NCBI GenBank assembly: GCA_021307315.1
Contig: JAJSPD010000004.1
Coordinates: 682,001 to 746,000 of the forward strand
Length of the DNA stretch: 64,000 nucleotides
From: Bisporella sp. PMI_857
Taxonomy: Eukaryota > Ascomycota > Leotiomycetes > Helotiales > Helotiaceae
Direction: 5' to 3'
The position numbers were made by a program, and so were the translations under genes. Position 1 is the first letter of the stretch. The number at the start of each line of letters is the position of its first letter. Of this stretch, positions 45,981 to 56,946 are shown in pieces. The notes under the pieces were generated by a model. That model saw only the letters and a list, made by a program, of their open reading frames with translations, was not told where the DNA came from and ran no database searches.

Positions 45981-47285
45981 ATGGCAGCATTCGTCAGAGT
46001 CTCGGGGCCGCCAAATAGCAATTTCTTAGTAGGATATCCAGGCATATCTGCGACCTTGGTAGGTCCAACATGAACGTTGTATACATGCTATCTGCTAACA
46101 TTGGCCGTTTTCCAGCCTCGCATAGAGGGCAAGGTAGAGATTCGACCCCTCACTGGAATCTCGGCGCCAGTTGCGATATCGTTGGTACGGATATGTTTAC
46201 AAAGACGAGAGACGATACATCCATCAGCAGAGTCGATTGCAAAGAAACACTTAGGCACGCCCAGAAGAGAAACTACAGATGTTGTTGGGAAGGAACTACT
46301 GCTCTTTAGGTGTCCAGCGGGAAGGGAATCGGAAAGCGTCGTGTTAATGGACTTGCCGTTTGTTCTGTTTATACCATTTGGAAGGGGAGGAGAAGAAAGT
46401 AATAGGCGGATACCACCGGCATCATTACAGCTACCTAGTAGGACGGCGGAAACATTTTATGAGCTCGTGGTTACGGTACAGCAAGGGCAAGAACAGAAGA
46501 AATTCGCATTCCCAGTACCTATACAACGCTACGATACGCTATCTACCTTTGGGATGTACAATCGCCCTGAAGCTGCGGAGAAAACGACAGACCACTTGGT
46601 GACATTGGGAATATCATTACCAAGGTGGTCTTACGGGCCCTTAGATCCTGTCAGCGTCTACATAAAGCTCTCACCAAATCCTGACTGGATGAACAAAGCG
46701 AAGAAAGTCATGATACAGAAAATCACGATTGGGATAGAAGAGGAAATCACATATAATCCTGAGGGAGACGAGCCAACGAAGAAGGTTAATCGAATAGCAA
46801 AGCATACTCAAGCCATTGGCGTAAGGATGCCAGAAGCCGGGTATTTCACAAATCTAGGACTCGTCTTTCCTTCGAAGGAATTACGAGATCCAGAAGGTAT
46901 CATACGGAGAGGGAAAGCCGCATTCCCTATGTATTCTGTTGCATCTTTCACCACAACAGGAACTCTCTACAAGATAGAATTCTTCTTGATTATCAAGGTA
47001 TGATGTAATCAAAGGTTCAAAAACTACGGCTAACCGCCATAGGCACACATGTCGGGATCTAGAGATATTATATTGAGGCAACCGATAGTGGTCTGTCCAC
47101 TCGACCAACAGGATTGCAAAGAGGAAATGGATGCGATCGAGCAAGCAGCAAAAGATGCCTCTCACGTAGATCCAAATAACCCCATGTTACCAGCATGCAC
47201 CATAATACGTGCAAACGATAAAGACGCCTTAAAAGCATTAGGCTGGACGATGGTGGGAGGCCAAAGGAAGATGGTGATCGAATGA
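45981..47285 (+). CDS. Arrestin-like protein
   Basis: CDS join(45981..46058, 46116..46997, 47043..47285), 400 aa; introns of 57 and 45 nt, both phase 0. The first exon is MAAFVRVSGPPNSNFLVGYP and onwards; the second begins PRIEGKVEIRPLTGISAP. Arrestin-type beta-sandwich features are the strand-rich layout, FVLFIPFGRGGEES followed by IPPASLQLPSRTAETFYELV (the IP-x(n)-LP-S element of arrestins), and a C-terminal segment with TTGTLYKIEFFLIIKAHMSG and RQPIVVCPLDQQDC. Fungal arrestin-related proteins act as adaptors that bring Rsp5 ubiquitin ligase to plasma membrane transporters. No PPxY motif is evident here, so the mode of action is open. It may belong to the Ldb19/Art1-like group, but I am not certain. 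Confidence 0.78.
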
Positions 47286-48170
47286 TGAGCAACCCATTTA
47301 TACTTCAAAGATGAGAAACTTCTACGGATTGATATGATTGACGAGAACATGTCTGGTTATGTCAGGGAAAGGCATCTTGGACATCAAAGTACAGTCAAGC
47401 AAGGCGAGGCGATCAAAGGACTTTGGCGTTCAAGGTAGGCGGCCCCGGAGCCCAATTTATTTTTGAGGGTAGGGATACCTCAGCGGGATGCATTTGAGCG
47501 GCGTTGATTCTACTTCATGTTGTATATGATGAGATGGTCTTGGACACATATCATAGGATCCTTTCATATGAGGTAGTGAACCATTGATAATTAATCTAAG
47601 ATAACAAGTCGGTGTGGCCATATTCCCTTGCGTTAGGCGTGGGAAAGTGAGTATCACACTGATGCCAAGCTACGTCCCATTACGATGCAAAAACGGGACG
47701 CTGGCTGGAGGCTCCCAAGGAATGGCAAGCCCATTGTACATGATTGCGGTCTTCTTCTGCGTGTGCAAATGCTCCTCATTGGTGTGCTCACAGAATAGAC
47801 AGTGTCCATTCGAGAGATTAGGATTTTGACCTTGTTCATTCAATCCAACCGCACGCACATTTAGATCATTTCCAATGCATTCCTGACGATCACTGAGCCA
47901 AAAATATCCTAGGCATGTGTAGGAGCCAAGGCCACATAAACATCTAGGCTTCTTAAAGTAAAATAAACAGGCTAGTTTGCACTGGTAAATGGCGAAAGAG
48001 ACTGGTGTGTGTAGCAAAACAATACTTGCATATACATAACCAATGTGCAGATATATCTATGAGGAAAGCACTTTTGCAGAATCAGATCACGCTAAATGTC
48101 AAAACTACAAAAACCGCAAATGAAACACGGAATATTCTTCCTTCCCGAAAAACAAAACTGCAAAATATAT
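47286..48170. other. Intergenic region with an unconfirmed cysteine-rich frame
   Basis: 885 bp between the arrestin-like gene and the tRNA. On the minus strand 47670-48017 is open for 115 codons with eight cysteines in its first 80 residues and no clear signal peptide. I do not annotate it as a gene. The rest is 3' UTR and spacer. Confidence 0.35.
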
Positions 48171-48271
48171 GAGCACTGCAGGATTCGAACCTGCGCGGTT
48201 TCCCACTGCGGGATTTAAGTTTCTTTTCAGAGTACCTAAACACAGCGCCTTAACCACTCGGCCAAATGCCC
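48171..48271 (-). tRNA. tRNA-Leu (anticodon UAG) with an intron
   Basis: A 101-nt gene. The B box is at 48181-48191 (GGTTCGAATCC on the minus strand) and the A box at 48254-48264 (TGGCCGAGTGG). The acceptor stem pairs GGGCATT with AGTGCTC. The anticodon stem CTGTG pairs with CGCAG after removal of a 23-nt intron (48212-48234) one base 3' of the anticodon; the loop TTTAGG gives anticodon UAG, reading CUA. A class II variable arm lies before the T arm. A TTTT terminator follows at 48162-48165. The intron contains CTTAAA, which can pair with the anticodon loop, as in other pre-tRNAs spliced by the SEN endonuclease. The neighbouring gene encodes the Sen54 subunit of that enzyme. Confidence 0.88.
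48212..48234 (-). other. tRNA-Leu intron
   Basis: 23 nt inserted at the canonical position between nucleotides 37 and 38 of the tRNA. Its exact ends are inferred from anticodon stem pairing and could shift by one base. Confidence 0.7.
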
Positions 48272-48512
48272 TCTTGAACGTTTGTGAATTGTCAAAGCTT
48301 AAAAAACTACTCAATAGAGCATACTACAAGCCGAAGATTACAGCTTGGCTACCTCAGTGCTACTGGTTCGCGTGCTGAAGTACCCTTGTTAGTGTTAGTC
48401 TGGTGCTGGAGCCTCGGAGCCAGCCTCTTGGGTTACCCAATCGCAAATCTTTAAAACATTAACCTAAAGCAAGGCATGTGAGAGAGCGACGCATAGACTA
48501 TGAGATCTCAAC

Positions 48513-49886
48513 ATGGCTGACTTGGAAGAAAACGTAATCTTGAATGCCCAAGCGAGCGTCGACGAGGAAGATGGCGAGGATCTATCCCAAGATTATCGTC
48601 AGCTGCTTGGGAAGAGTGGTTTCAAAATCCCAAAGCGTGGAGATAAAGACTTCGAGCCTCATGGAACCAAGCACCAAGATTCGATCCTTGAAGCCCAAAG
48701 ACAAGCTATGCACGATGTCTTGAACTACACTAGGTCGTACCAGCCAAAAAATTACTGCCGAGGCTTTTATTATGGATCTGATAGTATCGCGAGAGATGAG
48801 GCCATAGATTCGGAATGGAGACAAGGCCTGAATGATGACCACATTGTCGTGGTTGAATCGACGAAACATAGTTTTGGAAAGACTATGGGTACTTGGACTA
48901 CTGGAAAACCTGTCTCCAGTTTGTGGTTATTACCAGAGGAAGCACTGTATCTAGTTGAGAGGGGTAATCTTGATTTATGGTGGCCAACTCGCTGGTCTTA
49001 CAACGGCATTCCAAAGCATTTCAAAGGATACGAAGATGGGGATGACTCTGAGAGCGAGAGCGAAGCCGAATCAGCTGGTGGACGAGAGAAGGATGAAGGA
49101 ACACCCATGAGTTTACAGGCCGCGTACGCTATGCTGATCGGAGAGCATGGCCAGACAGGCAAAGTCACACTAGAGAAGTATAATGTATATTCTAATCTCA
49201 GAAAAACTGGCTTTGTGGTTAACAGGACGTGGGAGTGGAATCATCGGATCGCTGCGATGGGTCGCATTCAAGTCGAGCACAGCAGAGAGTCACAAAGCCT
49301 TTTCAGCTGGATATTTGGCAGCACCTTTGCAAAGGAAAAAGCTCAAAATTCTGCCTGGGGTCCGCTCGTCAAGCCTGGAATGTATCGGTCGTACAATTCC
49401 ATCTATCGACAGATTGCGATCATTCCGCGACACAAACCTGCGCAAAACCTAGAGAATCCGACCCCAGGACATCCTTTTCAAATCGTTTACCATTTATGGA
49501 AAGCATCGACTCCATATTCTAGACGCACTGCAGGGCCACCGGATTTTAGAATCGCAATTGCGGATGCTCAATTTGACTCTATTCCAACACTAGAACAGAT
49601 GACTTCGCTACTAGAAACCACTCCTTGGGACCCGCCGCCACCTCATCTCCAAGGACCATCGAAATTGAACCAAAGACTAAAGCATGGCTGGCGTAATATG
49701 CTATTGGCAGTGGTCGATCGGGGTGTCATCAGCTACTTACGTTTCAGTGAAGGAGCGTTTGGGGAAGAGAGATTGAATGAGAAATTCGATGATGGACGTC
49801 CAGATAGAGGCACGAAGGGGGGCCGAGGAGGGTCAGTTGCTGGTCGCGGAAGGGGCCGTGGGAGAGGGCGAGGGCGAGGAAGCTAA
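48513..49886 (+). CDS. SEN54: tRNA-splicing endonuclease subunit Sen54
   Basis: Intronless, 457 aa. Sen54 is a structural subunit of the heterotetrameric endonuclease that removes tRNA introns (with catalytic Sen2 and Sen34, and Sen15). The N-terminal Sen54 domain is visible in KIPKRGDKDFEPHGTKHQ and in SSLWLLPEEALYLVERGNLDL (residues about 130-155). The C-terminal endonuclease-like domain includes MSLQAAYAMLIG and TLEKYNVYSNLRKTGFVVNR (about 215-250). An acidic linker (DDSESESEAESAGG) separates them. The last 25 residues are an Arg-Gly tail, not something I expect of Sen54. The gene starts 241 bp from the divergent tRNA-Leu, whose transcript is a substrate of this enzyme. Confidence 0.9.
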   Translation: MADLEENVILNAQASVDEEDGEDLSQDYRQLLGKSGFKIPKRGDKDFEPHGTKHQDSILEAQRQAMHDVLNYTRSYQPKNYCRGFYYGSDSIARDEAIDSEWRQGLNDDHIVVVESTKHSFGKTMGTWTTGKPVSSLWLLPEEALYLVERGNLDLWWPTRWSYNGIPKHFKGYEDGDDSESESEAESAGGREKDEGTPMSLQAAYAMLIGEHGQTGKVTLEKYNVYSNLRKTGFVVNRTWEWNHRIAAMGRIQVEHSRESQSLFSWIFGSTFAKEKAQNSAWGPLVKPGMYRSYNSIYRQIAIIPRHKPAQNLENPTPGHPFQIVYHLWKASTPYSRRTAGPPDFRIAIADAQFDSIPTLEQMTSLLETTPWDPPPPHLQGPSKLNQRLKHGWRNMLLAVVDRGVISYLRFSEGAFGEERLNEKFDDGRPDRGTKGGRGGSVAGRGRGRGRGRGRGS

Positions 49887-50498
49887 GTCTAAGAAAAAAA
49901 AAATGTTCCCAGGGTGTTGATAATATGTATAAATAATTCGCTGGCCAATTGTCCTCTGCATGCAGATATAAGTACTTTATGCAATTAGGAACCAAAAACA
50001 TATATCCTACTAAGTTAGGAACAACTCGACCGATAAAGCATTTTCGAGTACACTAAGAGCAATAGACTACAGGCCAGAGAGGTTTATTAACGTGCGTCAC
50101 CGGCTAAAGACCAGGGTTCGGAAGAGGAGGGCTACATGCATACTAACAAACAAGCAGGGTTGGCTTAAGGATTGACAATTCTACAATTGTGCTCATTAAT
50201 CGCGAGGTGCTTACTTTACCTGGTTTTAAACAATCAGTATTTCAATTCGGCTGAATATTTTGATTTTGATCTTGCACAAATCAGGCTATCTTCTCCATAA
50301 CACGTAATGTAATTTGCTTAGCGTGCCGGATTGTCTTGTAACGGAAGCCACTTGTAAAGCCAAACGCCTCGCCCTTCCCTCTACTCTCTACTTCACATTC
50401 ACCTTTGTTCTACTTCAAGATATCACCACGGTCGGCTACTTTCGACTTTAGACGTTCCAATTACGGATAAGGTCGCTCGTTACGCATAAGCGATTGAT
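49887..50498. other. Intergenic region
   Basis: 612 bp holding the 3' UTR of SEN54 and the promoter of the next plus-strand gene. The last 150 bp are CT-rich. No gene is seen. Confidence 0.45.
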
Positions 50499-52962
50499 AT
50501 GGAAGCTTCGTTATCACCATCTGATAGCTTTGACTCCCGTACAAGTGGAAGCTCGGAGTTTGTTGGAGTGGAAGATAACTCTCGCGTCTTTACGCCAGAC
50601 AGGTCCGTAATCCCTCATTTCCCCTCCTTTGGCTCGTAATCCTGGTCTATCATTGCGAACAGCTGTTTCGCCGCCTACATTATACTTATTCCACCTTCAA
50701 AGGCATCAATGCTCTTCACATTCAGACTCCTTCGTTTTGCTGTTGCTGCTTCTGGCTTGTCGCGAACCCCAAATTGCATGGCTTTTTAAAGGTCTTCGCA
50801 ACTCTCCATAGCGATGCACACTGCACTTCGCAGCACAATTGTACTGTAATGACGCATTGACTATCATTCTGCATTCGTCAAGGGTTACGCATTCATTTTT
50901 ACACTTTATTTTCCGCAACACAAATCTAGTCAGATTGTTATATCGTTGGAAGACAGAGAGCATTGCTGCGTTCTACCGTGATCAACGGGGAGCAAGCTAT
51001 AATCGTCTTGCCGGAACTCTATTAACATGTCTTTTGATTACAGCACGCTTTGCATTCTTGCTCCCGGCACAAGAGCGATAACTAACAACGCGTTAGAACT
51101 TCATCTAGAAATACACCGCTTTATGATACGCACGGTAATTCTCTTGGCACGTTTTGTAGCGATGTAAGTAAGCTTGGCCAAGCAACCATTCACTTCCACT
51201 TTTTGGCTTCCAGGGTGTGGTTCTTGAATTCGCGACCTAACACCCCTTTTGCAGACCGATAAAGGCATAGTCGTGGACGCGCCTGAGATGGATTCTTCTG
51301 CTATTTTGGTCGAGAGTGACCATGTCAATGAGCAAGAAGATGAAGAAGATATTATAGCTCCAATTGGGAAGCGTAAACGCACTTCTTCAGGCTACGCTTT
51401 GGATGACTCATACAGCAAGCTGAAAGCCGAGCCGTCCATAAAGCGCTCTAAAAACCAAGATCTCAAAGGTGTCATCGTTGGAGTGTGGTCTGAGTCTAAT
51501 CAGGTGAACCCTGAAGACAAGCCTGTCGTTCATGGCTTCATTGACGTCCATGACAGACTACGGACCAGAATCTATGCAGAAAATAGAAAGGGAGAGCCCA
51601 TCACGAGCAACATGCCATCTGGTGTGGGGGCCTGTTGGGTAACATTTGAAAGAATCCTTTTCGATGCGCATCTAATCACACTCAATTCTGCTGAGGTGAA
51701 AGAATACGTCAAAATTAGATCACAGGATGGGTCTGATGAGACAGATGAGGAGAGAGATGAAGCCAACCTGCGAGCTGTGGAGAAGGCAAAGGCAATAGTC
51801 GCTGCATATGAAACAGAGCCTAGAATGAAGCCTATCGTCCATCGACCAGTGATGCAGCCTACATCGAGCAGTAAACGCGATTCTCTTCCACGCCAGTCAC
51901 TGAGCAACAACTCAGGCTTTAAAGCCATTAACACACCCTCAAAGGCTTCTCCATCGGATGATGCCACGCAAACAGGCGTATTGATTGGTTATTGGGCTGA
52001 TTCGGACTCGCTCCATGATGAGGATAAGCATGCAGTTTATGGGGTCGTTAGTGGGATTGGCAGCTTCCGTGTCAAGGTCGTCAAGAGTACGAGAGATGGG
52101 CGTTATATAGAGGGAAACATTCCTACCGGTGCTGGTAACATGTGGCTACATTTTGATAAAGTTGTCCGTAAGTTATTTCTCTGTTACATCGTTATCAACA
52201 ACATCTGCAGTGTTATCATCATGCTGCAGTACATCTAAAGGACAAAAGCCCAAATGACTCGAGGTCCAGCTATCTTCTTCGTTAGCTCAAGGACTGATAT
52301 TCTGAATAGTTGAGCCACAGCTGGCTAAGTTGAATCGGGCGGAGATTAAAGAGTATGTCAGTGTTCTTCAATTTGGCTCCGAAAAGAAGGGAAGAAAGAT
52401 CAGTGAAGCGGAAGCCATCATAGAAGCTCAAAGGAATATTGCTGCGTCATTAAAATCTACATCTACTTCGATCATCTCTCCAGCTGAGGGTCGCAGTAAT
52501 GGAGTTGTATCTGGTTTGGGAGATTCGCCTCGTCACAGCGCCAGATCTGAGCACAGAATGTCGGCCAAGCAACATCAACAGCAAGAAGAGCTTACAACAA
52601 CGATGGAAAGGAGTCGACGAGAAAGAACTGAGGCTAGAGACCGAAAGGCCGATAAAAGTAGAAGAGAAGCTGCAACTGCCGCCGAAGAGGCTGCCCAAGC
52701 TGAGCTCAAGAATAATCTCAAGAAACTCAATAAGGTCTGGTTCGCCCAGCAGCAACAAACCGGCACTGTTTCGACTGCTATTAGTACTCCTCCAACACAT
52801 GGAATAGCTCCCAGCGAGGAAGTCAAATATCATAACGGTATCAAGTATGAGAGAAAACAAGCTGGCCCATTTCAAGGCAAGCTGGTGAGTGCCGCTCAGA
52901 TCTTGTCTATTGATGGAGAAGATTATGTCGAGTATAGAATCTTGACTAAACCATCTTTCTGA
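50499..52962 (+). CDS. Unknown protein with a tandemly duplicated about 85-residue domain
   Basis: CDS join(50499..50602, 51097..51163, 51255..52167, 52310..52962), 578 aa; introns of 494, 91 and 142 nt. Exon 2 was chosen because its CTAAC branch, TTAG acceptor and GTAAGT donor keep the frame across both flanking introns. Residues about 129-210 (GVIVGVWSESNQ to SAEVKEYV) and about 298-382 (GVLIGYWADSDS to RAEIKEYV) are copies of one domain. Both have G-V-x-x-G-x-W, E-D-K-x-x-V-x-G, P-x-G-x-G-x-x-W-x-x-F and L-x-x-A-E-[VI]-K-E-Y-V. Each copy is followed by an Ala/Glu/Arg-rich helix (AVEKAKAIVAAYETE; AIIEAQRNIAASL). The third intron falls inside the second copy (KVV|LEP) but not in the first. 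A nuclear-type basic patch (KRKR) lies upstream and a coiled-coil-like region at about 455-505. I do not recognise the domain; the Trp/Gly spacing suggests a small beta barrel, but that is speculation. Confidence 0.78.
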
Positions 52963-53383
52963 ACTGAATAATGGTTGTGTATGATCAGGGTGTTGGCATA
53001 TATCTTCTTAATTGTACGATAAGAGTACCTTGCGCATTGCGGGATTTTATGGCATTTTTGGGGCTGCGTTTCGTTGAGGAGTAATAGGAAGTACTAAATT
53101 TCCAAAGATAGCATACACATTGTGTAAAGCGTAAAGTGATGGTTTTCTTTACAAGCTTTAATCAATATACTTAATGACATTCGCACCTCTTAAATCCGTA
53201 AAGATAATCATGTGAAGATAATTGCACGCCACTTTTGCTAAGCCTAAAATCTTGTGGCGCACCTGCAAGGCTTTCAAGCCAGCCTTGGAGGGGTCAAATT
53301 TTTGTTTTGCCTTCCTGTTTGTCAACCCACTCTGAGTAATATGTGAATCTCTTCTTCATTTCAAGCCAAAAATACATTACAAT
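52963..53383. promoter_or_regulatory. Intergenic region, ZPR1 promoter
   Basis: 421 bp between two plus-strand genes: the 3' UTR of the first, then the ZPR1 promoter. No gene is seen. Confidence 0.4.
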
Positions 53384-54907
53384 ATGGCGACTGCTATTCT
53401 AAAAGAGGACCCAAAGCCGGACGGGGCTGCCTTTGACGATTTCTTCGAGAGTATTGGTAAAAAGACAGAGAACCTCACAGTGAAAGATGAACCCACAGAC
53501 GGTGCTGCGCCGAAACTAAACGATGAAGAAGATCAGAGAGTAGTCGATGAGATAGAGAGTTTGTGTATGAACTGCCATGAAAATGTACAGTTGCACCTCC
53601 AAAATTTGCATTATTTATGCTGACGACTGTGGCAGGGCATCACTCGATTATTGCTCACCAGAATACCTTTTTTCCGCGAAATCATACTCATGTCATTTTC
53701 CTGTCCGCACTGCAACTTCAAGAACTCAGAGATTCAGTCCGCTGGAGAGATCAAACAAAAGGGCGCAAAATTCGAACTACGCCTCACAACGCTGGCGGAC
53801 TTCGCGCGCCAAGTTGTCAAATCTGATTCGGGCATAGTTAAGTTTATAGAGTTGGATATAGAAGTACCGCCAGGACGTGGGCAGTTGACAAATGTGGAGG
53901 GGATCTTGAGCATGGTCCTTGAAGATCTCGAGTTGAAACAACCAGAGCGTAAAGAACAGATCCCAGAAGTATGGGCGAAGATTGACGAGATTATTACCAA
54001 AGGACGCAAAATACTTGCAGGAGAGAGCTTTCCATTCAGGGTATCTCTCGATGATCCATCTGGGAATTCCTGGATAGAGCCAGATCAGAAAGATGGTGTC
54101 GGTAAATGGTCCAAAGTAGAATACTCACGGACGCCGGAGCAGAATGAAGCGCTGGGTCTTGGGGATAGTGGTGAGGAGGCAGGTCAAGAAGGAATCCAAC
54201 CGACAAGTACGGATCTGGAGAGTGACGATATTATTCCTAATGAAGTCTACTCATTCCCGGCGCATTGCCCTGGGTGTACCCGCAACTGTGTCACGCATAT
54301 GAAGATGGTTGAGATCCCTCACTTCAAGCAAGTCGTGATTATGAGCACTGTTTGCGAACACTGCGGCTACCGCTCCAACGAAGTCAAGACCGGAGGCGAG
54401 GTCCCAGAGAAGGGCAAGAAAATCATTCTCAAGGTTGAGAGCGCAACGGATCTCGCTCGAGATATCTTGAAGTCAGAGTCTTGTGCTCTTGAGTGTCCGG
54501 AACTGAATCTTTCAGTCACTCCAGGTACTCTAGGAGGGAGGTTTACAACTGTAGAAGGATTGTTGACACAAGTCCGAGATGATTTGCATCAACAGATCTT
54601 TGATACCGGGGACGATGCTGCGGGTGACTCTCTATCTTCAGAAGCTAAGGACAACTGGAAATCGTTCTTTGATGGGATAGGGGAGGCGATCAATGGGGAG
54701 AAAAAGTTTACTGTCATATTGACAGACCCTCTTGCAAGCAGCTATGTACAGAATCTCTGCTCACCTGATGATGATCCGCAGATCTCTACGGAAGATTATG
54801 AGAGGACGGCAGAGGAGGAGGACGATCTCGGATTGACGGACATGAAGACTGAAGACTATGCAGATAAGTCTTCGGTGCAAGAGGTTTTAGACGAGCCGAA
54901 GACGTAA
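53384..54907 (+). CDS. ZPR1: Zinc finger protein Zpr1
   Basis: CDS join(53384..53584, 53636..54907), 490 aa. The 51-nt intron interrupts the first zinc finger between CMNCHEN and GITRLLLTRIPFF; splicing restores the CxxC-x(n)-CxxC finger with FSCPHCNFKNSEIQ. The second finger is HCPGCTRNCVTHMKMVEI and CEHCGYRSNEVKTGG. Each finger precedes a homologous beta-barrel-like half (SAGEIKQKGAKFEL and GGEVPEKGKKIILK), the internal duplication typical of Zpr1. The protein binds translation elongation factor 1A, acts as its folding chaperone, and moves to the nucleus on growth stimulation. The C terminus is acidic. The long second exon would be mis-started at 53651 if the intron is missed. Confidence 0.94.
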
Positions 54908-56946
54908 ATGAATGACATGTTGTCCACAATATTTGAGTTCCTGCACCTTGTATTCGTTATATACCTAGAGAGCAACTATACATGAAGTTGCTTTTCATGT
55001 TGGGATATATCAGGATATGGCGTCAAAAATATCAGGATTTCCTTTGTCTAACTTAAGGCATTGTAACAATGTAAGTCTTTTGCCTTTCTAGCACAAAATA
55101 CAGAAGATCAGTAAGGACCCGAGCTTCGTTCGCCTTTTGCTGCCTTGAAATCCCGATTATCTCACGTTGGTTTCTACCTTACCCTTCTATTTCTTCTATC
55201 ATTCCGCCGTATAACAAGTACTACGCGTATCCCAGGGTAAAATGGCGTAATATGCAATTTACATAACACACCACTTGAGATAGCTCAGACCCTCCACAAC
55301 CTTCCATACCAAAAGCGAGCTCCAAGTTATAGGAAGATTCCGGCTTTATAGATATATAAGGTATTAGTCTTACTGTCTATTAATAGCATAGCATATACAA
55401 CTGAAAAACGGTCCAGTGATATGTCAACAAGAAAATTGTCAAAGGGAAGCTCTGTACGCCTATTTAAGTGACAACAGAACAACCACTAGGTAAAAGGTCT
55501 AACCTGCCATGAAGTGAACTAAATTTTGTCAAAGGCATCATCATTTCTAGGATTACTAGCGGTATACCAGCTATATAGACATCGTTGAGTGGTACAAGCT
55601 CGTTGACGAGACGCTGGAGACCTGAGGCTATGTGATAAATCTACAAAGAGAATCGGGGGCCTATCTCTTTCATGCTACTCACCGCAAAATGAGGGGGTAT
55701 TCCTCAACCAACGTATAAAACCTGTCCTTGCAGACACCAAACTCATTTGATGTAAACTGAAGCTTGAAACTCTATTCCAATAGTTGCGCAAAGTCTCACG
55801 GATAAAAAAACCAGGCTTGTTGGCTAGCTAACCAACACACAGGCCTAACGCAGAAGTCCTCCCACACTTAAAATGCGAGTTTCTTTGGTATTAGTGCTCT
55901 CACGACCGCCGTCAAAGTTTGCCGAGTCCTAGGCGAAGAGAAAGATGTTACCAGCTTGAGGAGGCCTGGCTGCGCATATGTTGAGATCTTCTATCTTAAG
56001 ATAGGATGGCCGAGCACATCGAAGTCTTGGTAGGCAACCACCACTGAGAAGCGTTGTTGTCTACTAAAAGAATGTGATCGTGTTCAACCATGACCCGACC
56101 CACTCATATTAGGAAACTTAAACAACTGGGCTCTCAAGTTTCTTCTTCCAGTGCATATATTGTATTTCTTGGCGGTTATAACGCGCTGTGCTCAGGCGTG
56201 AAACTTCCAGCTTTGAAAAATATGCACTAATTCAAACTCCGATTCCTACTATTGCATCCCACTGCTGTTCTAATCATCTTGCTTTGTGGCTGGATTCAGC
56301 ACTATATGAGAGAGCTTCCTCATTGACCAACTTAGATCCTAGAGCGACCAATCGGTTCAGATATTTTGGAAAATGAATGAACTGAGCGTGAGATCCAGGG
56401 CACAGAGAGGAGATTAGGAACTATGTACGTGCGATTCACAACATTGATCTTGCCACAATGCACGAGGCATGCAATCTACAGACTTGGTATGAGATATTTA
56501 AAACGGTTCTAGATTCACCTTTGTAGGAAATGAGGCACATAACATGGAGCACATTCTTGATTAATTGAATGCATCCTATACTTTTCAACATCTGGCCAGT
56601 GACATTTATTGTGTAGAACTCCTAAAGATGGCAGTTTTGGTGCTAATGAAGAGCAAGGACCCCAAACCTGCACTCTCTAGCTTTTCATGGCACTAGGCAA
56701 TGATAGTGTAACATGCACTTAATGAGAGCAGGTGATGATGGCTGTTTGAGGATGCTGCCATTCCCGGTTCCTTAACAAAGTGACTCTGGCAAACCTTAGG
56801 TCGCCTTTGCGACCTCAGCATTCGTTTCGTTGTAGACTTCGTCTCTGGATTGCAGTATTGATCTGATTCAGAGGTCTTTCCTTGGCGAGAAATCTTTCCA
56901 TGGCGACTTTATGGTCTTACTTCGTGCATGGGAAATACCTGCAGTC
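54908..56946. other. 2 kb convergent gene-free region
   Basis: This lies between the 3' ends of ZPR1 and the Rpr2-family gene. It is AT-rich in places with only short open frames (for example 56188-56376) and no tRNA-like boxes or repeats that I can see. It may hold a degraded gene or noncoding RNA, but I have no evidence for one. Confidence 0.45.
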
